NCBI GenBank assembly: GCA_030603805.1
Contig: JAUVXD010000001.1
Span: 41,518 to 105,517, forward strand
Origin: Acholeplasmataceae bacterium
Lineage (GTDB): Bacteria > Bacillota_I > Bacilli_A > Acholeplasmatales > Acholeplasmataceae
Direction of reading: 5' to 3'
Length of the DNA stretch: 64,000 bases
The notes beneath the pieces are model-generated. The model had not been told where the DNA came from, did not search any database, and worked only from the letters and a program-made list of their open reading frames with translations. Both the position numbers and the translations under genes were made by a program. Shown piece by piece: positions 55,651 through 63,152 of the stretch; positions within the stretch are counted from its first letter, which is position 1; every line of letters begins with the position of its first letter.

Positions 55651-56472
55651 CTAAATCGTGAAATTGACATCTTTTGTATGGATGAATCCTAAAACGAGTG
55701 TTGTAAATAATAAGGGCTTTTCATACATCGATGCGTGTCCAACACCGGGTAGGATGACATGATGCGCATTGTGAATCATATGGTGTAGTTTTTTTTGATC
55801 GGAAAGTGGTGTGAGATAGTCCTCATCTCCTGAGACGATGAGCGTTGGTGCAGTGATTTTGTCTAGATGTGCTCTTGCGTCATAACTTTCTGCAGATAAT
55901 GTCAATCGTTCCATGGCATCCAAGAATTTAGGATCTGAGAATATTGGGACTAAGTAAGCTTCTCTTTTCTTCATCCACTCTAAATGGTTTTCATAAAAAC
56001 TTGGACTATAGATGACTGGAATTGTTGCTTGATAGTAATTTTGTCCATTTCTTGTTTTTCCAATATTGATCCAGGAATGACCGATTTCAGCGAGCCATGG
56101 GGATGTATTGGGTGTCGTATTGAATAAAACCAATCGCTCGACAAGATGTGGATGCATGTAAGCCAGTTGAACTGCAATTTCACCACCATATGAAATCCCA
56201 ACAACATTGACTTTGGAAAGATTTAGCTCTTTGAGTAAATGCACGATGATTTCTATTTGAAGGGTTTGCATATAAATGCTGTTTTCTAAACGATCCGATT
56301 GTCCTTGATCGATAAAGTCTAGACGAATGAGTTGGTTTTGTGCGGATAGTGATGGCACAAAGGGTTCCCATGATTTGGTTGACATCATGATACCGTTAAG
56401 TAGTAAGATAGGATCTCCAATACCCGTGACATCATAATAGATGTTTCGACCTTTATAGACTAAATAGGCCAT
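55651..56472 (-). CDS. Alpha/beta hydrolase within the acyl-CoA/Liv cluster
   Basis: A 273-residue alpha/beta-fold hydrolase. The nucleophile elbow GISYGGEIAVQLA is near residue 93, the acid is in SGDEDYLTPL, and the His is in GVGHASMYEKP. ATG 56472 overlaps the CoA-transferase stop (TAATG), which makes translational coupling nearly certain. This ties it to the acyl-CoA genes. Candidate roles are ester, lactone or thioester hydrolysis of the compound that the cluster handles. The specific substrate is not evident. Confidence 0.85.
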   Translation of the reverse strand: MAYLVYKGRNIYYDVTGIGDPILLLNGIMMSTKSWEPFVPSLSAQNQLIRLDFIDQGQSDRLENSIYMQTLQIEIIVHLLKELNLSKVNVVGISYGGEIAVQLAYMHPHLVERLVLFNTTPNTSPWLAEIGHSWINIGKTRNGQNYYQATIPVIYSPSFYENHLEWMKKREAYLVPIFSDPKFLDAMERLTLSAESYDARAHLDKITAPTLIVSGDEDYLTPLSDQKKLHHMIHNAHHVILPGVGHASMYEKPLLFTTLVLGFIHTKDVNFTI

Positions 56473-57773
56473 TAGAAACACCACCCCAATGCTTTTGCTT
56501 CGCTTAAAAGCTGATCTCTAAACTTAGGATGGGCAATGGAAATGAGGAGTTTCACACGTTCATCGATCGTGGTTCCTCTAAGACATACACAGCCATACTC
56601 TGTCACCACGTAATCAACATCATTTCTAGATAATGAGACCGCAGCACCAGGCTTTAGGGTAGAGACAATCTTAGAAATCTCTTCTCTTTCACCAGTCTCA
56701 GGATTTTTTACCATAGCTGTTGAATAGAGAGCAATGAATGATTTTCCATTTTTCGCATTTTGAGCACCAATTGCAGTATCTGCTTGACCACCTGTACCAG
56801 AGAACTGAACGTTTCCGATGGATTCAGAGGCACATTGACCGGTCAAATCGACTTCAATGGTGGTATTAATCGAAATTTGATTGTCATTTTGTCCAATCAC
56901 GTGGGGATCATTTGCAAGGATTCCTCTCATGAAATAGACATCTTCATTATGGTTTAAAAACTCATAAAGCTCTTTAGACCCAAATGCAAACGCTGCAACA
57001 TGCTTATTTGACATAAAGTTTTTCTTTTTGCCTGTGATGACACCTGCTTTAATTAAATCCATCATGCCATTGGTAAACATCTCTGTATGAATGCCTAAAT
57101 CTTTCTTGTCTTTCAAGAAAGAGGCTACCGCGTTTGGAATCCCACCAATACCTAATTGAATGGTCGACCCATCAGGTATATGTTTAGCAATCTCTTTACC
57201 AATCATCATATCTTTTTCATTAGGTTCTGAATTGATGATGGTGGGTACTGGATAATTGGATTCAATGAGATAATCTATTTCATCTAAATGGACTTGATTG
57301 TCTCCAAAGGTTCTAGGGAAGTTTGGATTGATTTCAACGATTACGATATCAGCTAAACTCACCGCATCTCTTTCATAGACATTTTGAATCGAAAGTGAGA
57401 CGAACCCCTTTTCGTCTGGCATCGATGCTGAGGTGACAAAGATATTAGGTTTCATATGTTCAAAGCGTTTTTTTCCCGCTAAGTGCAGATGATTTGGAAT
57501 AAATGAGATGTTGCCATTTTTATGATATTTTCTTAGTGTTGCTGTATAAAACCAGCCTGCAACTTTAAAAGAGTCGATGTATTTAGGATTGGTAAAAAAC
57601 TCAGCTTCTAAAATCGGTAAACAGTTAGAAACAACAACGTTTTTCACTTGGTCAGCAACAGTATGCAAAACATTCATAAAATTCTGTGGCTCTGCTGCAG
57701 TCATTCCTACGACGATATGATCATTTGATTTAACGAGTTTGACTGCTTGTTCTGCAGTTATGTATTTTGGCAT
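56472..57773 (-). CDS. Acetyl-CoA hydrolase/CoA-transferase family protein
   Basis: A 433-residue enzyme of the 4-hydroxybutyrate/acetate/butyrate CoA-transferase type. The two-domain architecture is complete. IQLGIGGIPNAVASFL and GIHTEMFTNGMMDLIKAG are conserved, the latter holding the Glu that forms the glutamyl-CoA intermediate. NVQFSGTGGQADTAIGA and VTEYGCVCLRGTTIDER are further signatures. It would move CoA between acetyl-CoA and a carboxylic acid, activating or releasing an acid in the pathway. The downstream hydrolase start overlaps its stop. Confidence 0.9.
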   Translation of the reverse strand: MPKYITAEQAVKLVKSNDHIVVGMTAAEPQNFMNVLHTVADQVKNVVVSNCLPILEAEFFTNPKYIDSFKVAGWFYTATLRKYHKNGNISFIPNHLHLAGKKRFEHMKPNIFVTSASMPDEKGFVSLSIQNVYERDAVSLADIVIVEINPNFPRTFGDNQVHLDEIDYLIESNYPVPTIINSEPNEKDMMIGKEIAKHIPDGSTIQLGIGGIPNAVASFLKDKKDLGIHTEMFTNGMMDLIKAGVITGKKKNFMSNKHVAAFAFGSKELYEFLNHNEDVYFMRGILANDPHVIGQNDNQISINTTIEVDLTGQCASESIGNVQFSGTGGQADTAIGAQNAKNGKSFIALYSTAMVKNPETGEREEISKIVSTLKPGAAVSLSRNDVDYVVTEYGCVCLRGTTIDERVKLLISIAHPKFRDQLLSEAKALGWCF

Positions 57774-57860
57774 GAAAACACTCCTTATTATGTCTATTGG
57801 TATCTAGTCGAAAGGTGGCGAAGTAAGGTTTGACTTAAGTGCCACATTTGATGTTTATGA

Positions 57861-58886
57861 TTAGCCCCACTTGATGATATTGGCTGCCCAAACATAACCA
57901 ATACCTGCAGCAAGCATACAGATGGTTGTTCCATCTTTTACTTGTCCGCTTTCTAGTGCGAGGTGTAAAGACAAGATTTGATCGATTTGCCCGATGTGAC
58001 CATAGTCCTCTAGATAAATCGATTGTTCTGGTGTAAGCCCAAGTGCTTCTAACATATGTTCATGACCAGACCGTTTGATATGAAGGATATCAAGAAAATC
58101 AATGTCACTTCTAGTCAACTTAGATTTTCTTAGAGACTCATCAATACATTTAAACCAATTGGGCATTGAAACTAAGTTTAAACGATCCTTCATTTTTTGT
58201 GGATCTAAAAGTCTGAGTGATCGTTTCGCTTCTTCCATATTGTCAAGTGTAATTGGGTTGCATAAGCCACCAATTTCAACACCGGCAGTTCTAGAAAGTG
58301 ATCCATCACCAATGACATGGGATCCTAAAAGTAAATTCTTATTCAAATTTTTCTTAAGTATGATGGCACCACCACCTGCACCTAAGTTATACATCATCGA
58401 CATATCTTTGTCAGCATAATCCACAAAATCGCCATTACGGTAGCCACCAACAATTAAAATCACATGGATTTCATCATCTGCAATCAGCATGTCTTTAGCC
58501 ATTTTCATCGCAGATACGGTGGTACAGCAACGGTTTTGTACATCAATGCCCCAAGCATTAATTGCGCCAATACGATCTTGAATATAAAGTGCGGATGTGG
58601 TGAGTGGGTATTCTTTCCATTCTTCAGTGACACTTAAAATCACATCGATCTCTTTAGGATCAAGACCTGTATGTTTAAGCGCATCTAAAGCTGCAAGTGC
58701 ACCCATTTCTTGTGTGCCATCCTGAGGTAGATCCCCGGGAATAACTTTTTCTCTGATGCCTAATTTGTCAATGACAGCCTGTTCACTCCAGATGCCTTTG
58801 GTTGCATCTGCAATTGCTCTTGCACTCATTCTACCTTTGGGTAGATAGATGCCTGTGCCTAGGATGCCGACGTTTGTCTGTCTCAT
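57861..58886 (-). CDS. Ketoacyl synthase III-like (FabH-like) condensing enzyme
   Basis: A 341-residue thiolase-fold enzyme of the KAS III type. GILGTGIYLPKGRMS is the N-terminal block. The probable nucleophile is in VQNRCCTTVSAMKMA near residue 120. The usual FabH His in HQAN appears as LHIKRSGHEHM, and the FabH NTSAAS motif is replaced by DYGHIGQIDQ. It thus belongs to an atypical branch and probably uses other substrates than FabH. The cluster around it holds thiolase, reductase and CoA-transferase. Either acyl-CoA condensation or a cleavage reaction is possible. Confidence 0.8.
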   Translation of the reverse strand: MRQTNVGILGTGIYLPKGRMSARAIADATKGIWSEQAVIDKLGIREKVIPGDLPQDGTQEMGALAALDALKHTGLDPKEIDVILSVTEEWKEYPLTTSALYIQDRIGAINAWGIDVQNRCCTTVSAMKMAKDMLIADDEIHVILIVGGYRNGDFVDYADKDMSMMYNLGAGGGAIILKKNLNKNLLLGSHVIGDGSLSRTAGVEIGGLCNPITLDNMEEAKRSLRLLDPQKMKDRLNLVSMPNWFKCIDESLRKSKLTRSDIDFLDILHIKRSGHEHMLEALGLTPEQSIYLEDYGHIGQIDQILSLHLALESGQVKDGTTICMLAAGIGYVWAANIIKWG

Positions 58887-58914
58887 AAGGGGACGCCTCT
58901 TCTTTCTTTAAAAA

Positions 58915-59637
58915 TTATAAACGCATACCACCATTAACATTTAATGTTTGTCCTGTAATGTATGAGGACTCTGTAGATGCTAAGAATAATGCAGATGTTG
59001 CAATTTCCTCTGGTTGTCCTAAACGACCAAGCATGGTCATTTTAGCAAAACCATCGAGTAAATCTTGTGGAACAGTCTTTAAAATATCAGTCATGATATA
59101 CCCTGGAGCAATCGCATTGACTCTGACATTCGCACCTTTACGTGCAAATTCTTTTGCCCAAGTCATGGTTAATCCAATGACACCTGCTTTGGTTGCTGCA
59201 TAGTTTGCTTGACCAATATTGCCAAATACACCAACGACAGAGGAAATATTAATGATTGAACCATAACCATTGGATTCCATCAGTGGTCCAATCAGACGTG
59301 TCATATTAAAGACACCTTTTAAATTGACATCAATCACTTGATTCCATTGGTCATCGGTCATTTTACGTGTCATGGCATCTCTTGTGATCCCAGCATTGTT
59401 CACTAAAATATCTATTTTTCCAAATTTTTTCACGATTTCATCAAAAAATGTTTGAACGCCTGCTACGTCAGTAACATTTAAATGGTATCCAAAAACATTG
59501 TTTGCTTGATAGGTAAGTTCACCCATATCAGCCGCAATGACAATGGCACCTTCTTTAGCAAATAATTCTGCAATCGCTTGCCCTAAACCTTTTGCGCCAC
59601 CTGTTACAACAGCGACTTTGTTATCTAATCTTCCCAT
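58915..59637 (-). CDS. SDR-family 3-oxoacyl reductase (FabG/PhaB-like)
   Basis: A 240-residue NAD(P)-dependent short-chain dehydrogenase. The nucleotide site is TGGAKGLGQAIA near residue 12, NNAGI is present, the catalytic Ser is in IINISSVVG and the YxxxK motif is YAATKAG. APGYIMTDI and the GQTLNVNGGMRL tail are typical of FabG and acetoacetyl-CoA reductases. Being next to thiolase, it more likely acts on acetoacetyl-CoA or another 3-oxoacyl thioester than in bulk fatty acid synthesis, but FabG cannot be ruled out. Confidence 0.88.
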   Translation of the reverse strand: MGRLDNKVAVVTGGAKGLGQAIAELFAKEGAIVIAADMGELTYQANNVFGYHLNVTDVAGVQTFFDEIVKKFGKIDILVNNAGITRDAMTRKMTDDQWNQVIDVNLKGVFNMTRLIGPLMESNGYGSIINISSVVGVFGNIGQANYAATKAGVIGLTMTWAKEFARKGANVRVNAIAPGYIMTDILKTVPQDLLDGFAKMTMLGRLGQPEEIATSALFLASTESSYITGQTLNVNGGMRL

Positions 59638-59647
59638 GATTGGCTCC

Positions 59648-60862
59648 TTATTTTGAATTGTTTTTTAAAATGACTGCTGTTCCCATACCGCCACCGATAC
59701 AAAGCGATGCAAGTCCGTAGGTCAATGCTTTATTTTTCTTCATTAAATGGATAAGTGTCACGATAATTCTGTTTCCGCTTGCGCCAACTGGGTGACCTAA
59801 AGCGATTGCACCACCATTTATGTTTGTTTTCTTTATAATGTCTTCTTTAGAAACACCAAAGGCATCCGATAACTCCCTAACAACACCCAGTGATTGTGCA
59901 GCAAATGCTTCATTAAGTTCAAAGATGTTGATATCAGTTATCTTTAAGCCAGCATGTTTAAGTGCCATATGAATGGCTGGTGTTGGACCTAAACCCATGA
60001 TAGATGGATCAACCCCACCTTGACCAATGCCAACGACTTCTGCTAAAACATCTAGATTGTGTGTTTTGACATAATCCTCTGATGCAAGAATCATAAAGCT
60101 TGCACCATCATTGATTCCTGATGAACTACCAGCAGTCACGCTGCCATCTTTTTTAAATGCTGGTTTTAATTGACTGAGTTTTTCTAAAGAAGTTGTTCTG
60201 TTGATGTATTCATCTTGTTCAAATACCGTATCACCTTTTTTACCTGGAATGATAATTGGGATGATTTCATCTTTAAACATACCTTGATCTTGGGCAAGTA
60301 TTGCTTTTCTTTGGGATTCCCATGCAAAAGCATCTTGTTCTTCTCTTGTGATTTGATATTTTTCAACGATATGTTCAGCAGTTAAACCCATATGGTAACC
60401 TTCAAAGGCATCTGTGAGTGCATCATAAAGCATATGATCTCTCATCGGTTGTTCACCCATTTTTAATCCTGATCTCACTTGAGCTGGAATTAAGTATGGT
60501 GTACCAGACATGGATTCAACCCCGCCAGCAACCACTAAATCAGCGATACCTGATGTAATCTCAATAAATGCGTTCATCACAGTCTTCATGCCTGAACCAC
60601 AGACCATGTTGACACCGTATGCAGGGACAAAAGCTGGAATGCCTGCTTTAATCGCAACCTGACGTGCGACACCTTGTTTGAGTCCTGCAGGTAAAATGTT
60701 ACCCACTAAGACCTCATTGATATCTGAAACATTAATCTTCGTTTCTTCAATCAGTTTTTTTAATACTTGTGCACCAAAATCAGCTGGATGCAATGGAGAT
60801 AAAGTCCCCATAAAGGATCCGATTGGACTGCGTTTAGCACCGACGACATAAACTTTTTTCAT
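59648..60862 (-). CDS. Acetyl-CoA C-acetyltransferase (thiolase)
   Basis: A 404-residue thiolase. The N-terminal Cys is in NMVCGSGMKTVMNA near residue 90, the His in NEAFAAQSLGV near residue 320, GHPVGASGNRI follows, and the second Cys is in LASLCIGGGMGTAVIL. The protein condenses two acetyl-CoA to acetoacetyl-CoA or cleaves 3-oxoacyl-CoA. It is the first gene of the leftward array and is read from the promoter at 61008-61036, with operator-like palindromes on both sides. Confidence 0.95.
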   Translation of the reverse strand: MKKVYVVGAKRSPIGSFMGTLSPLHPADFGAQVLKKLIEETKINVSDINEVLVGNILPAGLKQGVARQVAIKAGIPAFVPAYGVNMVCGSGMKTVMNAFIEITSGIADLVVAGGVESMSGTPYLIPAQVRSGLKMGEQPMRDHMLYDALTDAFEGYHMGLTAEHIVEKYQITREEQDAFAWESQRKAILAQDQGMFKDEIIPIIIPGKKGDTVFEQDEYINRTTSLEKLSQLKPAFKKDGSVTAGSSSGINDGASFMILASEDYVKTHNLDVLAEVVGIGQGGVDPSIMGLGPTPAIHMALKHAGLKITDINIFELNEAFAAQSLGVVRELSDAFGVSKEDIIKKTNINGGAIALGHPVGASGNRIIVTLIHLMKKNKALTYGLASLCIGGGMGTAVILKNNSK

Positions 60863-60981
60863 TTTTTTCTCCTCTTAAAAGCGTTTTCACTTTTTTATAA
60901 AAAATAGAGTTACATACTTAAAAACGTAACTTTATAGCCTGGTTAAGGTGTTTAATTTCATGTAAGCGTGTTTTCATAAAG

Positions 60982-60995
60982 TGAATAGATATTCA
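60982..60995. promoter_or_regulatory. Operator-like palindrome, site 1
   Basis: TGAATAGATATTCA, matching TGAATA-N2-TATTCA exactly. It lies just downstream of the -10 box of the thiolase promoter. Probable TetR-family regulator site (inference). Confidence 0.7.
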
Positions 60996-61007
60996 TATTA
61001 CAATTTA

Positions 61008-61036
61008 ATTCTATCACAGCCCTATTGGCTTGTCAA
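61008..61036 (-). promoter_or_regulatory. Promoter of the thiolase/acyl-CoA/Liv array
   Basis: On the minus strand a perfect TTGACA (61031-61036) and TAGAAT (61008-61013) with a 17-bp spacer. Palindromes at 60982 and 61045 flank it. Confidence 0.82.
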
Positions 61037-61044
61037 TTATTATG

Positions 61045-61058
61045 TGAGTAAATATTCA
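61045..61058. promoter_or_regulatory. Operator-like palindrome, site 2
   Basis: TGAGTAAATATTCA, one mismatch from TGAATA-N2-TATTCA. It lies just upstream of the -35 box of the thiolase promoter. Confidence 0.6.
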
Positions 61059-61072
61059 TATTTCTAAAAATG

Positions 61073-61102
61073 AAAAGAACACGAGGAGGGCAGTGTTCTT
61101 TT
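61073..61102. terminator. Hairpin B with G-rich loop, terminator-like
   Basis: AAAAGAACAC (61073-61082) pairs with GTGTTCTTTT (61093-61102), a 10-bp stem. T residues follow in the plus direction and an interrupted T run in the minus direction. The 10-nt loop is GAGGAGGGCA on the plus strand and is complementary to the loop of hairpin A. Confidence 0.65.
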
Positions 61103-61170
61103 TGAGTATCAAAACATAGGTAAAAAAAATAAAAGGTTAAAAGTGGAGTTGGTTAGAGTTATTGTTTTGG

Positions 61171-61202
61171 TTCAATTCTTAGAGCCCTCCTTGAGAATTC
61201 AA
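61171..61202. repeat. Hairpin A with complementary loop
   Basis: TTCAATTCT (61171-61179) pairs with AGAATTCAA (61194-61202) with one mismatch. The 14-nt loop contains GCCCTCCT on the plus strand, so AGGAGGGC in a leftward transcript, an exact complement of the hairpin B loop. Confidence 0.55.
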
Positions 61203-61212
61203 CCGAATAACA

Positions 61213-61226
61213 TGAATAATTATTCA
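61213..61226. promoter_or_regulatory. Operator-like palindrome, site 3
   Basis: TGAATAATTATTCA, a perfect 14-bp palindrome. It lies just downstream of the -10 box of the second candidate leftward promoter and upstream of the TetR-family gene. Confidence 0.72.
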
Positions 61227-61236
61227 CTCTAATGTT

Positions 61237-61265
61237 ATCTTATCGACAATATTGACATTTGTCAA
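61237..61265 (-). promoter_or_regulatory. Second candidate leftward promoter
   Basis: On the minus strand TTGACA (61260-61265) and TAAGAT (61237-61242) with a 17-bp spacer. The -35 box lies within a TTGACA-TT-TGTCAA inverted repeat. A transcript from here would carry hairpins A and B before the thiolase gene. Confidence 0.5.
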
Positions 61266-61333
61266 GAGATTCCTTCAAATTTTTTTCATTGTATTTTTAT
61301 CTTTTTTAGGCTACACTTATATTAGGTGATACC

Positions 61334-61942
61334 ATGGACAATATCAATTACCGACTTCCTAAACGTAAGGATGGTCAAAAAACATTTGATCGCATCGTTG
61401 AAACTGCTAAAAAACTATTTTCGAAAAATGGGTATCAGGCAACGAGCATCAATGAAATTATCGAAAAAGCACATATTGCAACAGGAACGTTTTATCTCTA
61501 CTTTGATGATAAATTTGCCCTTTATAAGTTTGTATTAGGGAACTATCGTCACAGCATTAGAAAAGCGATCTCTGAAGGTATTAAAGAAGCCCATACACGC
61601 TATGACAAAGAACGATTAGGGATTCGTGCATTCTTAAAGTTTGCTTGGCAAGATCCACTCGCTTACCGAATTATTTGGGAATCGATGTTTGCCGATAAAG
61701 AGTTATTTAGAGAGTATTATGAAACATTTTCTCATGACTATGTCAGACAGCTTAAAAGTGCTGTAGAACATGGCGAAGTCAGAGAAGACATCGATTTAGA
61801 AACCTTATCATATGTATTAATGGGTATCTCAAATTTCGTTGGCTTGCAAGTTCTTTTTAGAGAAACACTCACGGATCAAGATTTAGATTTTATCACTGGG
61901 CAAGTGATGAATATTCTACATTCAGGGATGTTTACGAAGTAA
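61334..61942 (+). CDS. TetR/AcrR-family transcriptional regulator
   Basis: A 202-residue regulator. The N-terminal helix-turn-helix covers about residues 18-62 (AKKLFSKNGYQATSINEIIEKAHIATGTFYLYFDDKFALY). The C-terminal ligand domain is helical and has no recognised specificity. It is transcribed away from the thiolase array, the usual layout for a local regulator. Three TGAATA-N2-TATTCA palindromes in the shared upstream region are the likely sites, resembling in style the TGAATGA...TCATTCA sites of Bacillus FadR. An acyl-CoA or free-acid effector would fit but is inference. Confidence 0.9.
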   Translation: MDNINYRLPKRKDGQKTFDRIVETAKKLFSKNGYQATSINEIIEKAHIATGTFYLYFDDKFALYKFVLGNYRHSIRKAISEGIKEAHTRYDKERLGIRAFLKFAWQDPLAYRIIWESMFADKELFREYYETFSHDYVRQLKSAVEHGEVREDIDLETLSYVLMGISNFVGLQVLFRETLTDQDLDFITGQVMNILHSGMFTK

Positions 61943-61966
61943 AAAAAGCTCGTTTGAGCTTTTTTT
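61941..61966. terminator. Bidirectional intrinsic terminator
   Basis: AAAAAAAGCTC-GTTT-GAGCTTTTTTT, between the regulator gene and the convergent DUF2892 gene. Confidence 0.88.
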
Positions 61967-61976
61967 GTTGGATGGA

Positions 61977-62195
61977 TTAGAGGTCCTCGTGTTCTTCGTT
62001 GATTAAATCAACTTTGCAGGTATTAATACCAAAGAGACGATATAAGCCACAAAAACTAAAGTAGGCTGTAAACATCATGACGACCGTTCCAATGAAAAAC
62101 CAGTAACTCACTGCAAACGTTAAAACAAAGAATACTGCTGCTAAGGCATAACGTATCATTTGATCAACTTTTCCAACATTTTTCTTTAACTTCAT
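61977..62195 (-). CDS. DUF2892 (YgaP-like) small membrane protein
   Basis: A 72-residue protein with two membrane helices (about residues 15-32 and 34-52). KKNVGKVDQMIRYALAAVFF at the start and FCGLYRLFGINTCKVD at the end match the DUF2892 domain, which in YgaP accompanies a rhodanese domain that is absent here. Free-standing DUF2892 proteins have no established role. It is 20 bp downstream of the EF-Ts-like gene on the same strand. Confidence 0.8.
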   Translation of the reverse strand: MKLKKNVGKVDQMIRYALAAVFFVLTFAVSYWFFIGTVVMMFTAYFSFCGLYRLFGINTCKVDLINEEHEDL

Positions 62196-62215
62196 AAATA
62201 TGCTCCTTTTTATCT

Positions 62216-63064
62216 TTAAGTTTTTGGCAGTGTGATGAGTGATCCATCACAAGGTAATTCTAGGCGACAAGAAAGTTTATCTAAGATGCCTTGACCCACT
62301 TCAAATCTGAAGAAATCAATCAGTTCAACATTCTCTTTTTTTAAGAAATCTTTAATCAGAATATCTGGGTTTTTAATGAAAACTTGTTCTTCTAAAGTTT
62401 TTAACTTTAATTCTTGAAGAAAAGCTTCTTCATCCATGTTGCCATGGGCTTTTTCAAAAAGCATCTTTTCATATTGGATTGTTTCTAAATCAATCGTATC
62501 TAATCTTAAATAACTTGGGGCAGTGGCTGCAACTTGCATCGCAAGATCCTTTGAAAGTTTGTCATTTTCCTGATTGATGATCACCAAAGTAGATACTTTA
62601 CCCCCTAAATGTGTGTAAGATCCAAATCTTTGAGTATCTTGTTTTTTAACACGGTATAGCCTTCTTAAGATCAATCGTTCTTTCATGATTCCTGAAATAA
62701 AATCGATATGTGCTTCAGCACTTTGGTTTCCGATAGAAAGCTTAAGTGCACTCTTTGGGTTTGTGACATCACTTTTGATGAAATGATTTCCTAAAAAGTC
62801 CATTAATTCGATCAATTTTGGATGTTTACTTGCAAAGTCGGTTTCTGCATTGATTTCAAAAAGTAGGGCTTCATTTTCCAAGATGATGACTTTTGTGAGT
62901 CCTTTTGATGGGACTCTATCATTACCATCAGCTTTAGTGTGACTTTTCTTGAGTAGCACAAGAGCTTTTTCATAGTCATCATCTGCTTGAATTAAAGCCT
63001 TTTTGACTTCAAGCATGGACTTTCCTGTGGCTTGTCTTAAGTTTTTAATGTGTTCTATTGTCAT
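62216..63064 (-). CDS. Divergent elongation factor Ts-like protein
   Basis: EF-Ts recharges EF-Tu with GTP. The N-terminal UBA-like helix bundle is recognisable (IEHIKNLRQATGKSMLEVKKAL), as is the EF-Tu-contact motif NAETDFASKHPKL near residue 78, and the two-subdomain core continues to the end. Conservation elsewhere is low. tsf is normally behind rpsB, which is not near. This is therefore either a relocated fast-evolving tsf or a paralogue. ATG 63064 follows GGAGG; GTG 63076 overlaps that site. Confidence 0.72.
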   Translation of the reverse strand: MTIEHIKNLRQATGKSMLEVKKALIQADDDYEKALVLLKKSHTKADGNDRVPSKGLTKVIILENEALLFEINAETDFASKHPKLIELMDFLGNHFIKSDVTNPKSALKLSIGNQSAEAHIDFISGIMKERLILRRLYRVKKQDTQRFGSYTHLGGKVSTLVIINQENDKLSKDLAMQVAATAPSYLRLDTIDLETIQYEKMLFEKAHGNMDEEAFLQELKLKTLEEQVFIKNPDILIKDFLKKENVELIDFFRFEVGQGILDKLSCRLELPCDGSLITLPKT

Positions 63065-63135
63065 GTTGACCTCCACTTAATTTAATTATATAATGATGTG
63101 CAATAAAAACTTAAATAAATGCATTTTATAAACAA

Positions 63136-63152
63136 AAAGGGCACATGCCCTA
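63136..63152 (-). terminator. Intrinsic terminator after the winged-helix protein gene
   Basis: AGGGCA and TGCCCT inverted repeat with a T run in the minus direction, overlapping the stop of the gene to its right. Confidence 0.75.

Noticed and set aside
61141..61190. A ~12-codon leader ORF (TTG start after AAGGAGG) on the minus strand before the thiolase gene
   Set aside because: The start codon is weak, the peptide is Asn-rich with no recognisable feature, and the AGGAGG is better explained as the loop of hairpin A.
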